Below, in pieces: positions 1 to 9,661 of a stretch of DNA of 64,000 bases. Below the pieces are notes generated by a model. It ran no database searches, was not told where the DNA came from, and was given only the letters and a program-made list of their open reading frames with translations. Source of the stretch: Streptomyces caniscabiei (GTDB taxonomy: Bacteria; Actinomycetota; Actinomycetes; Streptomycetales; Streptomycetaceae); contig NZ_JABXWI010000024.1 of assembly GCF_014930365.1 (NCBI RefSeq), positions 1 through 64,000 on the forward strand, given 5' to 3'. A program made the position numbers and the translations under genes. The first letter of the stretch is position 1. Every line of letters begins with the position of its first letter.

Positions 1-134
1 CGGCCGGACAGCACAACCGGAAGACAGCCCAGCAGGGCGTCAGTCAGACCCCGAGCCACGACCACCGGAACCTGAGTATCAGCATCAATGTCAGACCCCC
101 TCCGTACCCTTGGCTCCCAGCCGCTTGGGCTACG

Positions 135-1117
135 GCCCGTGCTGACCTGCCCGGACTGGCCATGCGCCGGATCGCCGACCTCTACCCCGGCGAGGCGAAG
201 ACCGACGCGACGGTCGCCGCGGTGATCGCGGACGCGGCCCGCACCATGCCGCACACCCCCTGCGCTCGCTGGAACTGACCGACGAGATCACCGCCGAACT
301 CCCGGTCCTGGTCGGCTTCGACCAGGACCTCGCGGCCAAGGCCACCCGCACCTCCAACCGGATACGCGGCCTGCTCACCCAGTTCCACCCCAGCCTCGAA
401 CGCGTCCTCGGCCCCCGCCTCGACCACCAGGCCGTCACCTGGCTGCTGGAGCGCTACGGCTCCCCGTCCGCCCTGCGCAGGGCCGGTCGCCGCAGACTCG
501 TTGAGCTGATCCGCCCGAAAGCCCCACGCATGGCCCAGCGGCTGATCGACGACGTCTTCGAGGCACTCGACGAACAGTCCGTCGTCGTCCCCGGCACCGG
601 CACCGGCACCCTCGACATCGTCATCCCCTCCCTGGCCGCATCCCTGGCCGCCGTCCACACCCACCGCCGGGCAATGGAAGCCCAGATCAACGCCCTGCTG
701 GAAGCCCACCCTCTTTCCCCGGTCCTGACGTCGATGCCCGGCGTCGGCGTCAGGACCGCCGCCGTCCTGCTGGTCACCGTCGGCGACGGCACCGGCTTCC
801 CCACCGCCGCCCGCCTCGCCTCCTACGCCGGCCTCGCCCCGACAACGAAGTCGTCCGGCACCTCGATCCACGGCGAACACGCGCCACGGGGCGGAAACCG
901 CCAGCTCAAGCGGGCGATGTTCCTGTCCGCCTTCGCCTGCATGAACGCCGACCCGGCCTCCCGCGCCTACTACGACAAGCAACGCGCCCGCGGCAAGACC
1001 CACACCCAGGCACTCCTCCGCCTCGCCCGCCAACGCATCAGCGTCCTGTTCGCCATACTCCGCGACGGCACCTTCTACGAACCCCGCACACCCGCGGACG
1101 TCGAGCTCGCCGCATGA
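135..1117 (+). pseudogene. IS110-family transposase, degraded and frameshifted
   Basis: The frame from 530 to 1117 encodes the C-terminal part of an IS110-type transposase (Transposase_20 region), with the family-typical stretches MPGVGVRTAA, YAGLAPTTKSSGTS and GGNRQLKRA. The preceding part (PGLAMRRIADLYPGEAKTD, from about 150) lies in another frame and joins the downstream frame only through a one-base shift near 255-260. Nothing resembling the N-terminal domain precedes about position 135, so the element is 5'-truncated as well as frameshifted. It is most likely an inactive insertion remnant at the edge of the biosynthetic region. The family call rests on recognised motifs, not on a database search. 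Confidence 0.82.
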
Positions 1118-1189
1118 CCCCAGCAAGACCGAATCACCCCAAACCCGGCAAGGGTGCCTTGGCGAAGGACATAGAGGCACCCCCCGTAC

Positions 1190-1874
1190 GGCGGCTCCTG
1201 GGTGAACCACGACGAGATCCGCCAAGTGGACGGGTTTCGTACGTGCTCTGCTGGAGGCACTGCCTGAGGAGGCCACGATCGGCGTGGTCGCCCCGTTCAC
1301 GCCCCAGGCCGACGAACTCCGCGCGCGGCTGAGGCAATACGGCCGGCAACGAGTGCGCGTCGGCACCGTGCACACCTTCCAGGGCGGTGAGCGCGATGTC
1401 ATGGTCTTCTCCCTTGTCGCCGGTGAAGGCATGCACGACAGCGCGATCGGCTGGGTCCACCGCCGGCTCAATCTCTGGAACGTCGCCATCACCCACGCCC
1501 GCAGCCACCTCATCGTGGTCGGCGACATGAACCTGTGGCGCAGGTGGGGCGGTGTCGCCACCGAGCTCCTGAACGCCGCCACCATGACCGGGCCTCGCTT
1601 CGAAGACCATGCGGGAGACGACCTGCTGCAGCGCCTCTATCAGGTCATGTCCACAGAGCCGGGAACGACAGCAGCGCTCGGCGAGAGCGTCCACGGCCAC
1701 CCTGTCGATGTCCTGGTACGAACCCAGGACGCTGCCCGTCCACAGGCCGTCCTGCTCGACCGCGGGCCGGACGAAGGCGCTGACGAAGCACGCCACATAC
1801 GCTTGATGCTGCACCGCCGTCGGCTCGTGGACAACGGCGAAGAGAGCGGTCACGCCCTGCGGTACCCGGCGTAG
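1190..1874 (+). pseudogene. Superfamily 1 helicase C-terminal fragment, frameshifted
   Basis: From 1284 the frame reads VVAPFTPQADELRARL, then VGTVHTFQGGERDVMVFSLV and NVAITHARSHLIVVGD. These are the late motifs of UPF1/Dna2-like superfamily 1 helicases (AAA_12 type), where TFQG-E and NVAxTRA are diagnostic. Homologous sequence (WVNHDEIRQVDGF) continues upstream to about 1190 but in a different frame. A single extra base near 1236 separates the two parts. The Walker A half is absent, so this is a dead tail. It sits beside a truncated Mrr-like nuclease on the opposite strand, suggesting remains of a restriction or defence locus. Confidence 0.72.
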
Positions 1875-1929
1875 CGACTGTACGACACGAGCACCCGGTG
1901 ACCGGTGAACGGCTTTGGGGCGCCGGCCA

Positions 1930-2281
1930 CTTCCCGTAGGCCTGCTTCCAGCGCGACCGGTGACGGGAGTCCCCTTGGCCGCGACCGTTCACACGGCTCA
2001 GCGCCAGCAGGGACGCTCCGTTGTTCCACAGGCCGAGGTGATCGCGGTGCACAGCGAGAATACCGTGCTCGACGGCAAACCTCTCGGAGGGACGGCTGAA
2101 CTTGGTGGTCGTCACAAACACCGCCACGTCGGCCTGGAAGTGGACCTTGGCACCCAGCAGATCACGCAGCTCACGGCTGGCGATGGTGCTGCTGGGCACG
2201 TACCGCTTGCACTGGAGAACAGACGTCCAGCCATCCGGCAGACGGCCGACGACATCGGCACCGTTGTCGTGCGAAGATGAT
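1930..2281 (-). pseudogene. Mrr-like restriction endonuclease fragment (5'-truncated)
   Basis: Read on the minus strand from about 2281, the frame contains NGADVVGRLPDGW, then VLQCKRY and RELRDLLGAKVHFQADVAV. The D...QxK arrangement with the following RELRDLLGA matches the PD-(D/E)xK core of Mrr-type restriction endonucleases. An in-frame stop lies just upstream of the GAD segment and no start codon is available, so the N-terminal half is missing. The open frame runs on to about 1645, but recognisable family sequence stops near 1930 (RWKQAYGKW). It is probably non-functional. Confidence 0.65.
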
Positions 2282-2302
2282 CAAGCCAGTTGAGACGACC
2301 TC

Positions 2303-5300
2303 TTATCCGCTCGGCGAACGCAAAGCGCGCATTTCGAGCGCGGTGTTCCCCCCGGCGTGGCCAGCTGTTTCGAAGGCCTGCCACATCGAGGCGTACTTCC
2401 CGCCCCTGGCGAGCAACTCCTCGTGCGGCCCGGTCTCGATGATCCGGCCGCCGTCGAGGACAACGATGCGGTCCGCGGTCCGCGCCGTCTGCAGGCGGTG
2501 CGCGATCAGGATCGTGGTCCGGCCGCGCGAGACGCGCCGCATCGCGGCGGTGACCCGGGCTTCGGTGCCGAGGTCGAGGTTGGCCGTGGCCTCGTCCAGC
2601 AGGAGCAGGACGGGGTCGACCAACTCGGCCCTGGCCAGGGCGATGAGCTGGCGCTGTCCCGCCGACAGGGACCGGCCGCGTTCCGCCATCTCGCACTCAT
2701 AGCCGCCGGGCAGCCCGGAGACGAAGTCGTGGGCGCCGACCGCCCGCGTCGCCGCCTCGACCTCGGCGTCGGTGGCCCCGGGACGACCGTAAGCGATGTT
2801 GTCGCGGACCGATCCGGTGAACAGGAACGCCTCTTGTGGCACATAGCCGAGACGCCGCCGGTACGAGGACAGGTCGAGCGCGCGCAGATCGTGGCCGTCG
2901 ACGCGTACGGCACCCTCGCTCGGATCGTAGAACCGTGCAAGCAGCTTCATGAGGGTCGACTTGCCCGCGCCGGTCTCGCCCACCAGGGCGACCGTCTCGC
3001 CGGCCGCGATACGCAGGCTGATGCCACGCAGCGCCTCGGGTGGCCCGGCCGGCGAGACGGGCGCCTTGGTCGGATAGGAGAAGTGCACGTCGTCGAAGAC
3101 CACCTCACCAATCAGCGGGCCCGTCTCCTCGAGGTTCTCCGGGCTGGGGGTGAGGCTGTCGACCTTCATGAGCTCGGCGATGCGGTTCACCGAGATCCGG
3201 GTCTGCTGCCACGAGTCGAAGACCTGCGACAGCTGTTGGACGGGAGAGAAGAACAGGTCGATGTAGAGGATGAAGGCGATCAGGGCGCCCGCGGTCAGCT
3301 GCCCGGACACGACCATTCCGGCGCCCACGCCCAGGACGATGACGCGCGTGGCGTCCGAGAGGAACTCCACGAACAGGAAATAGACGAGCATCAGCCGTTG
3401 GGCCGAGAGACGGGCGGCGACGTAGTCGTGGCCGAGCCGCCGGTACCGGGCCTCGGCGATCTCCTCGTGGACGAAAGCCTGGGATTCACGTACCCCGGAC
3501 AGGCTCTCCTGGAAGTCCGCGTTGACGGCGGCGATCCGTTCCCTGGCTCGGTCGTAGCGTATGCGGCCCCGCCGCCGGTACAGCACCGTCGCGAGGGCCA
3601 GCGGGACGAAGACGGGGAGCATGACGGCTTCCAGTTCGGGATTGAGGAAGAGCAGCGTCGTCCCCACGCCGACGAACGTGACGAGCGAGACGATCGCGGA
3701 CAGTACGCCGTTCTCGATCAGCGACTCGAACTGATTGACGTCGGTAGTCATCCGGGTCATGATCCGCCCGGCCATCTCCCCCTCGTAGAAGTCGAGGGAC
3801 AGCCGCTGCAACTGGGCCCAGATCCGGATCCGCAGGGACAGCATGACGCGCTGGGCGGTCTTACCGGTCACGAACGTGCCGGCGATCTCATCGATCAGAC
3901 CGGCCAGGGCCACCACCAGGTACACGCCCGACGCGGTGAACAGGGCGGCCTCGGATCCGGCCGTCACGCCGCTGTTGATGCCGTGCTTGACCAGGTAGGG
4001 GCCGATCACTGAAGCCAGGGCGTCGAGGACGACCAGGAGCAGGCCCAGCAGGAGCAGGTGCCGGAACTCCGATAGGAGCCCGACCAGGCTGAACGAGGGG
4101 TCCCGGCGTGCCTCCGTCTCCAGGTTCACCGCCGCGATGTCGCGCACGGGGTCGAGTGCGGCCACGCGGTCCAGCAGTTCGGGAGGTACTTCCACCGTGC
4201 TGCGGCGGCCGAGGCCGTGGTCGCCCTGGCCGGGCCGATGCCTCTCGTCCCGCTCCGTGGCCTCCGCGTCCGTGCCGGACGGCGAGGCCGGTGCCTCGGT
4301 CCCGCCGTCGGCGGCGTCCCCGTCGAGCTCCCCGAGCAGCGTCCGGTACAGCGCGTCGCGCTCCACCAGCTCGTCGTGGGTGCCGACGTCGACGACCCGG
4401 CCCTGGTCCATGACCACGATCCGGTCCGCCAGACGCAGGGTCGAGCGGCGGTGCGCGACCAGGACGGTGGTCCGCCCGGCCGTCGCCTCGCGCAGCGCGT
4501 CGTGGATGACCTCCTCGGTGGCGGCGTCCACCGCGCTGGTCGCGTCGTCGAGGATCAGAATCCGGGGGTCGTACAGCAGCGCCCGGGCCAGGGCCACCCG
4601 CTGCCGCTGCCCGCCCGACAGGCGCTGGCCCCGCTCGCCCACCACGGTGTCGTAGCCATGGGGCAGGCCCATGATGAAGTCGTGCGCACCCGCGGCGCGT
4701 GCCGCCTGTTCGATGTCGGCGTCACCGGCGCGCGGGCACCCGTAGGCGATGTTGTCCCGAACCGACGCGGAGAACAAGAAGCTCTCCTCGAACGCCACGC
4801 CGACCTGACTGCGCAGAGAGCGCAGAGTGACGTTGCGCAGGTCGTGGCCATCGACGAGCACGGCACCGTGCTGCGGGTCGTGGATGCGCGACACCAGCGC
4901 CACCGCGGTCGACTTGCCGCTCCCGCTCGGGCCGACGAGGGCGACGCGGGACCCGGCCGGTATGTGCAGGTCGAGGCCGCGCAGGACCTCGGCTCCCTCC
5001 CGGTAGGAGAAGTGCACCCCGGAGAAACTGATGTCGCCGCGGAGAGCGGGCAGTTCCGTCGCGCCGGGTGCGTCGGCGATGGCGGGACGCAGGTCGATGA
5101 GCTGGAAGATGCGCTCCAGACCGGCCCTGGCCTGCTGCGCGATGACGGGGAGGCGTGCCAACCGGCCGGCGGGGGGCACGAGTTGGGCGACGTAGCTGGA
5201 GAAGGCCAGGAACGTGCCCAGAGTGATCTCGTGGCGCAGCGCCAGCCAGCCGCCGTAGGCCAGGATGGCCACCTGCCCGAAGACGGGAATGGCCTGCAGG

Positions 5301-6145
5301 ACCGGCTGGTAGCGGGCCTGCAGTCGCACCAGGCGCATCTGGGAACCGAAGACCGCCTGCGATGCCTCGGCCACTCGCTCGACTTCCCGCTGCTCCTGGC
5401 CGAAGGCCTTGACGACCCGCACCCCGTTGAGGACCTCGTCGACGGTCTGGACGACCTCTCCCACCCGCTGCTGGGCGTCCCATGTCGCGGGAAACATCTT
5501 CCGGCGCATTCGGTAGGAGACAGCGAGCACCATGGGCACGACGACGATACTGACAACGGCCAGAGACGGGCTCAGGACGAGCATCACCCCGATCGCCAGG
5601 GCCACCCGCAGCGCGTCGCTGCCCAGGAACGGGAAGTAGTTGAGCAGTCCCTGGACCAGGGATGTGTCCGCATTGGCTCTGCCGACGAGTTGCCCCGTCG
5701 GCATGCGGTCGAGGTTCTCGGCGTCCATGGACTGAAGACGGCTGTGCATGGCGCTGCGCAGATCGAACTCGACTTCGAGAGCGAGGCGGGCTCCCGACAG
5801 ACGGCGGAGGAATTCGAAGCCTGCCGTGGCGGCCCCGAGCACGAGGAGCAGGGTCAGCCACAGCCACAGTGCGGACCCACCGGTAAGGATGGCGCCGTCG
5901 ATGATCTGCCGCACGACCATGGGCATGGCGATCATGGAGGCGCTGCCGAGTACCGCGCCCAGCAGGGTGAGCGCCAGTGCCTTGCGGCGCCGGAGCATGC
6001 ATCCCCACAGGCGTCGGCCCCATCCAGGACCGGCCGATGGTTCAGCGGACGTCGACTCGCGCTCCGCCTGGCGACGCGGCGCTCGGCGGGACGGTCGTCC
6101 ACCGCCGCGTCCAGCCTGACGCCCCGTAAGCACAGTCTTCTCCAC
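2303..6145 (-). CDS. Fused two-half ABC exporter (TMD-NBD-TMD-NBD)
   Basis: This 1280-residue protein joins two complete type I (type IV fold) ABC exporter halves in one chain. The first half has membrane helices at about 57-320, Walker A GPSGSGKS (405-412), signature LSGGQ (509-513) and Walker B ILILDD (529-534). The second has helices at about 695-960, Walker A GETGAGKS (1056-1063), signature LSAGQ (1160-1164) and Walker B LLLLDE near 1180. The first half carries Asp where the catalytic Glu is expected and the second has a degenerate signature. This predicts one weak and one normal ATP site, as in heterodimeric multidrug exporters. A charged linker rich in Gly, Asp and Ala (about 610-650) joins the halves. 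The start is GTG at 6145 with AGGAG upstream. Its position beside the cluster suggests product export or self-resistance (inference). Confidence 0.93.
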   Translation of the reverse strand: MEKTVLTGRQAGRGGGRPSRRAPRRQAERESTSAEPSAGPGWGRRLWGCMLRRRKALALTLLGAVLGSASMIAMPMVVRQIIDGAILTGGSALWLWLTLLLVLGAATAGFEFLRRLSGARLALEVEFDLRSAMHSRLQSMDAENLDRMPTGQLVGRANADTSLVQGLLNYFPFLGSDALRVALAIGVMLVLSPSLAVVSIVVVPMVLAVSYRMRRKMFPATWDAQQRVGEVVQTVDEVLNGVRVVKAFGQEQREVERVAEASQAVFGSQMRLVRLQARYQPVLQAIPVFGQVAILAYGGWLALRHEITLGTFLAFSSYVAQLVPPAGRLARLPVIAQQARAGLERIFQLIDLRPAIADAPGATELPALRGDISFSGVHFSYREGAEVLRGLDLHIPAGSRVALVGPSGSGKSTAVALVSRIHDPQHGAVLVDGHDLRNVTLRSLRSQVGVAFEESFLFSASVRDNIAYGCPRAGDADIEQAARAAGAHDFIMGLPHGYDTVVGERGQRLSGGQRQRVALARALLYDPRILILDDATSAVDAATEEVIHDALREATAGRTTVLVAHRRSTLRLADRIVVMDQGRVVDVGTHDELVERDALYRTLLGELDGDAADGGTEAPASPSGTDAEATERDERHRPGQGDHGLGRRSTVEVPPELLDRVAALDPVRDIAAVNLETEARRDPSFSLVGLLSEFRHLLLLGLLLVVLDALASVIGPYLVKHGINSGVTAGSEAALFTASGVYLVVALAGLIDEIAGTFVTGKTAQRVMLSLRIRIWAQLQRLSLDFYEGEMAGRIMTRMTTDVNQFESLIENGVLSAIVSLVTFVGVGTTLLFLNPELEAVMLPVFVPLALATVLYRRRGRIRYDRARERIAAVNADFQESLSGVRESQAFVHEEIAEARYRRLGHDYVAARLSAQRLMLVYFLFVEFLSDATRVIVLGVGAGMVVSGQLTAGALIAFILYIDLFFSPVQQLSQVFDSWQQTRISVNRIAELMKVDSLTPSPENLEETGPLIGEVVFDDVHFSYPTKAPVSPAGPPEALRGISLRIAAGETVALVGETGAGKSTLMKLLARFYDPSEGAVRVDGHDLRALDLSSYRRRLGYVPQEAFLFTGSVRDNIAYGRPGATDAEVEAATRAVGAHDFVSGLPGGYECEMAERGRSLSAGQRQLIALARAELVDPVLLLLDEATANLDLGTEARVTAAMRRVSRGRTTILIAHRLQTARTADRIVVLDGGRIIETGPHEELLARGGKYASMWQAFETAGHAGGNTALEMRALRSPSG

Positions 6146-6183
6146 TGGTACTCCTGTCTGTCGGATAGCTGGCGGGCTTTATG

Positions 6184-6776
6184 AGGCGGGCATGGCAGAA
6201 AGCTGGGAGGCGTACGCAACTGAGCGCCGGTCATCGCCGTTCGAGTGGATGACGCGGCTCAGGCGCTCGGTTCTGGTAGGGCGTGCTCCGTGACCGGCAT
6301 CCGGAGCAGGGCCGGGTAGCCGAGGTCGGCCGTGTTTTTCAAGAGAACCGGCACCTGGTGGAATCCGGTACGCAGGAACACCTCCGCCGAGGTATCCGCC
6401 ATACCGGCTTTTCCTCCCATCTACCGTCGAAGGATTGTCCATCACTCGACGATGCCCCCACCGGGACCCAGGGATTCGGCAGGTGCACGGGAATGGGGAT
6501 CTTACACAGTGGCGAGGGCCTTTCCAAGATCGCCCCCACAGCAGAGAAGGAGAGCTGTCCAAAAGGTACAGAGAGGTACCGATGTCGGATTTGCGGTGCA
6601 TGAGTTCACGCGGCGTACGGCAAACCCACGACGGCCAGACTTTAGTAAAAATTTGAAAGATCTTGAAGTGAATACGGTATTGACAAGCGCTTTCCGTTCG
6701 GATTAGATGTAACATGCCACCAACTCGGCATTTGAAAGGTTGCTTCAGAGACGTCTCCGGTTCATGAGGATCCGAA
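6184..6776. other. Divergent intergenic region between exporter and condensation gene
   Basis: No convincing gene is seen in these roughly 590 bases. The codons of the possible minus-strand frame covering most of it do not look like Streptomyces coding sequence. The half nearer the condensation gene is unusually AT-rich for this window. A weak StrR-box-like left half (GTTCGAGTG, 6239-6247) lies upstream of the exporter start, but its partner arm is poor and offset by one base. Confidence 0.5.
6680..6709 (+). promoter_or_regulatory. Candidate sigma-70-type promoter for the condensation gene
   Basis: TTGACA at 6680-6685 is followed after 18 bases by TAGATG at 6704-6709, inside an AT-rich patch 65-100 bases before the ATG at 6777. 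It is among the clearest consensus-like -35/-10 pairs in the window. The transcription start is not known. Confidence 0.5.
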
Positions 6777-8117
6777 ATGGAAAAAATATCGGTTCACTTC
6801 GAGGGCAAGCGTGGCGCGATCGCACCTCTTACGTGGGCGCAACGAAGGACCTGGCGGGGGTCTCACTTCAAGCACCGGCCATTCGTGTGCGTTCATCCTG
6901 TCCCGTCCGGGAAAAGCCTCGATGACGTCAGTGAGACCGTCAAATGGGCGCTCGAGGAGTTTGAGTCGCTGCGAACGACGTTTCCAGTGGGTGCCGATGG
7001 TGAACCTTTCCAGAAGGTCGAGAAGACCGGATCGGCGGAGATCCTCGTCATGCCAACCGAGGAATCCACGGTAGAGGCCGATATTCGGAGTGTGATACGC
7101 CGCTTCAAGGGTGAGCGCTTCGATGTCACCGCCGAGTTCGGGGCCCTGTTCGTCGTAATGACCTGCGCCGACGTCCCCATGCGCCTTATTTGTCTGGTTT
7201 CCCATCTCGGGGTTGACGGTCATGGTTGCCAAGCGCTGAGGGTGGCGCTCGGCAACCACATTTCCGGGGAGCATGACGGTCCGTCGGCGCCTTCGACTCA
7301 GCCGATCGACCGGGCGCAGCTGGAACAATCACCGAAGTGGCAGGAGAAGAGCGCGCGCTCCCTCGAATACTGGAAGTCGGTTCTGGAAAGGTTGCCGCAG
7401 GACGAGGGCCGGTCGGCGGTCATGGATTCTCGCGCGCTGAGGGGTGCCGTCTCGGTCATCTCGAATAAGCACGCCAAGAGTGCGTCCGTGGTCTACCTGG
7501 CTGCTGTTTCAGTGGTGGCCGGCGCGCTCATCGGGCGAGACAAGTCCTCGTTCACGTTGCCGGCCTCCAATCGCTTGACTCAGGAAGAGCGCTCCTTCGT
7601 CGGTGAGCTGGTTCAATTTGCCCCTGGGATACTCGAATCGCTCGACCTGCCTTTTGAGGCCATCGTCGACGACGCCTGGAAGGCAAGCACCAAGGGTTAC
7701 CGATTCAGTCGCTACGACGAGCAGGCTCTTCAGCAGATGCTCGTTGAACTCGACGAAGGCAGCGAGTACAAAAGAGATTTCGACTTCTCATTCAACGACA
7801 TGCGGAACTCCACGCAAGGAGAGTCGTACGGCGGGGCAGTAAGTCGGATTCGGGATCTCGTGAAAGAGACCAAAATCGAACCGCGTGATCATGTGTATCA
7901 AGGTGGGACTCGTTTTCTGTCGTTCGCCCTGCGCGGCGACAGCAATGAGGTGCTCTCGATTGCTGTTCACGACTCGTACTTCCCGGAGATCCCTGTTCAG
8001 CGTATTTTGCTGGCGATCGAGGCTCTTCTGGTCGGAGTGGCTGTGGAGGACCCGGAGCCGCTCGATTCCCCCCTGCGATTCGCGAGAAACTGCCTGACTT
8101 CCCCGAGACTTTTCTGA
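6777..8117 (+). CDS. Free-standing NRPS condensation-domain protein
   Basis: This 446-residue protein has the size of a single condensation domain. Near the N-terminus PLTWAQRRTW (17-26) matches the C1 region, and SHLGVDGHG around 142-150 supplies the HxxxDG catalytic motif (His143, Asp147, Gly148). FDFSFND near 340 is reminiscent of the later core motif. Such discrete C proteins form an amide or ester between a carrier-bound acyl group and a free amine or alcohol. In this cluster the obvious donor is the carrier at 27893, charged by the adenylation enzyme at 16707 (inference). Codon third positions are less GC-rich than in neighbouring genes, hinting at separate acquisition. The StrR-type regulator follows after 58 bases. 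Confidence 0.8.
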   Translation: MEKISVHFEGKRGAIAPLTWAQRRTWRGSHFKHRPFVCVHPVPSGKSLDDVSETVKWALEEFESLRTTFPVGADGEPFQKVEKTGSAEILVMPTEESTVEADIRSVIRRFKGERFDVTAEFGALFVVMTCADVPMRLICLVSHLGVDGHGCQALRVALGNHISGEHDGPSAPSTQPIDRAQLEQSPKWQEKSARSLEYWKSVLERLPQDEGRSAVMDSRALRGAVSVISNKHAKSASVVYLAAVSVVAGALIGRDKSSFTLPASNRLTQEERSFVGELVQFAPGILESLDLPFEAIVDDAWKASTKGYRFSRYDEQALQQMLVELDEGSEYKRDFDFSFNDMRNSTQGESYGGAVSRIRDLVKETKIEPRDHVYQGGTRFLSFALRGDSNEVLSIAVHDSYFPEIPVQRILLAIEALLVGVAVEDPEPLDSPLRFARNCLTSPRLF

Positions 8118-8175
8118 GGCTTAATTCCGAACCCTGACACTTTGAGCGGCGTATCGGGCCCCAACCGGAGTAGTG

Positions 8176-9180
8176 GTGAAAGATCTCATGACGGCCGACT
8201 GGTTTCCTGAACTCACCGAGATCGCAGTAGTCGAACTCCCGGTCAGCTTCCTAGAGGCAGCCGACTCGCCCCGTCTCCGCGGCATAGACGAGGAGCACGC
8301 GCTGGCCCTCGCGGAAAGCGACTCATCGCTTCCGCCCATCATGGTCCACCGGCCTACGATGCGAATCATCGACGGAATGCATCGTGTGCAAGCGGCACGG
8401 ATAAAGGGCTGCGACACCGTCCCCGCCATCTTCTTTGACGGCAGCGATGCTGAAGCGTACGTACTGAGTGTCAAGATCAACACCCGGCACGGCCTGCCTC
8501 TGTCGCGCGCCGACCGACGGGCTGCGGTCGCACGCGTTTCCGCGCTCTACCCGCAGTGGTCGGACCGGGCCATAGCCGAGATGGTGGGGGTGTCCCCGAA
8601 GACGGTCGGCACGATCCGCTCCATGGGAGCCGGGGATGTTCCCTCCAACGGGCGCCGGGTCGGCAGGGACGGCCGGGTCCGCCCCCTGAACAGCGCGTTG
8701 GGCCGCGAGCGCATCCGCATGGCGATCGCCTCCGACCCTGGCGCGTCGCTGCGGCAACTGGCCGAGGCGGCGGGAGTCTCGCCGAACACGGTGCGCAGAA
8801 TGCGGAAGACGATCCAGAGCGCCCAGGACACGAAACCCGGCGACGAGACCGGCCCGGCTGCCGTGACCGACGCTCCGGCTCCGCAGGTGCGACAGACGGA
8901 CAGTGTCGCCGGCCTGCCCTCACCGCGGGCGGGCTCGGATCAGCTGCCACTCTGCGTTTCCTGGGCACTGCTCAGCCGGGACCCGTCCTTGCGGTCGACG
9001 GAGGCCGGCCGCCTTCTGCTGCGTGGACTGAGCATGCAGTCGCTGGGCCCGGAGACCTGGGAGCGGCTGAGCAACTCCATTCCCGCGCACCGTATATCTG
9101 ATGTTGCACAACTTGCCCGGCAATGCGCCGATACCTGGCACACGTTCGCGCAACGTCTCGAGGTGGGGACGCGGAAGTAG
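8176..9180 (+). CDS. StrR-type pathway-specific activator (ParB-like fold)
   Basis: The protein, about 334 residues long, resembles StrR of streptomycin clusters along its length. It has a ParB/sulfiredoxin-like N-terminal domain with IDGMHR near residue 65-70, the THGLPLS..DR segment, and a helix-turn-helix SDRAIAEMVGVSPKTVGTIR near 130-149. The GRDGR.RPL linker, a second helix-turn-helix (SLRQLAEAAGVSPNTV, about 191-206) and a C-terminal LARQCADTWHTFAQRL complete it. StrR proteins activate their own clusters by binding long palindromes. A palindrome of the right geometry is present at 18592-18622. Tandem GTG codons occur at 8173 and 8176; the second is chosen because GGAG lies five bases before it. 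ATG 8188 is possible. Confidence 0.9.
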   Translation: MKDLMTADWFPELTEIAVVELPVSFLEAADSPRLRGIDEEHALALAESDSSLPPIMVHRPTMRIIDGMHRVQAARIKGCDTVPAIFFDGSDAEAYVLSVKINTRHGLPLSRADRRAAVARVSALYPQWSDRAIAEMVGVSPKTVGTIRSMGAGDVPSNGRRVGRDGRVRPLNSALGRERIRMAIASDPGASLRQLAEAAGVSPNTVRRMRKTIQSAQDTKPGDETGPAAVTDAPAPQVRQTDSVAGLPSPRAGSDQLPLCVSWALLSRDPSLRSTEAGRLLLRGLSMQSLGPETWERLSNSIPAHRISDVAQLARQCADTWHTFAQRLEVGTRK

Positions 9181-9226
9181 GGTTCGCGGGCGGTGGGCCA
9201 TGGCCGCGCCGCCCCCTCGGTCCCGC

Positions 9227-9661
9227 TCAGCGCACAGAGCCCGGGTGTCTGCGGACGAACGAGGTGACCACCGTGGGACGCACGACATAGACGACCCGGT
9301 TGAGGACGTCGGCAGGCGGGCCGTCGACGAGGTCCCCGTACCGGGCCGCGAGGCCGAGCCAGAACCCGCCCTCGCTGTCCGGGTCGATGCGCTCCACGGT
9401 TCCACGTACCTCTAGGTGCCGGTACGGGTTGTCCGGGTCGTGAAAGGAGACGGAGACGGCAGGATTGCGGACGATGTTGCGGTGTTTATAGCGCGCGGTC
9501 GTGCTGGTGAAATAGAGATGGCTTCCGTCCCAGTCGAACCACATCACGTTCACCTGAGGCGTGCCGTCGGGGCGGATCGTGGCCAGATGAGCGAAGAGCG
9601 GACGTTCAAGCAGGTCCCTATGGCTTTCCGGAACCGCGACTCTGGTGGATTTCGTGCTCAC
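9227..9661 (-). CDS. PPOX-class flavin/F420-dependent protein
   Basis: This split-barrel protein of about 144 residues is of the pyridoxamine-5'-phosphate-oxidase-like PPOX class. LFAHLATIRPDGTPQVNVMWF is interrupted by no gap and is the usual N-terminal strand pair. It is followed by FTSTTARYKHRNI and NPAVSVSFHDPDNPYRHLEVRG, which contact the phosphate of F420 or FMN in relatives. The start is GTG 9661 with GGGAG before it; longer frames upstream lack a ribosome site. It is transcribed toward the StrR-type gene and away from the HAD gene. Whether it is a cluster enzyme or a housekeeping insertion cannot be told. Confidence 0.8.
   Translation of the reverse strand: MSTKSTRVAVPESHRDLLERPLFAHLATIRPDGTPQVNVMWFDWDGSHLYFTSTTARYKHRNIVRNPAVSVSFHDPDNPYRHLEVRGTVERIDPDSEGGFWLGLAARYGDLVDGPPADVLNRVVYVVRPTVVTSFVRRHPGSVR

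Noticed and set aside
1..105. Minus-strand open frame at the window start (DIDADTQVPVVVARGLTD...)
   Set aside because: It looks coding-like but is cut by the window edge, has no clear start and no family was recognised, so it was not listed as a gene.
2357..4012. Long plus-strand open frames opposite the ABC exporter (also 4217-6184)
   Set aside because: They lie antisense to a gene with complete, ordered ABC motifs and show only low-complexity Arg/Gly/Asp-rich sequence, an effect of high GC.
6239..6268. GTTCGAGTG with CAGGCGCTC as a StrR box before the exporter
   Set aside because: The spacer is 12 instead of 11 and the right arm is poor.
6179..6715. Minus-strand frame of 178 codons in the exporter-condensation gap
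   Set aside because: No domain content, Trp/Cys/Arg-rich composition, atypical codon use and no ribosome site.
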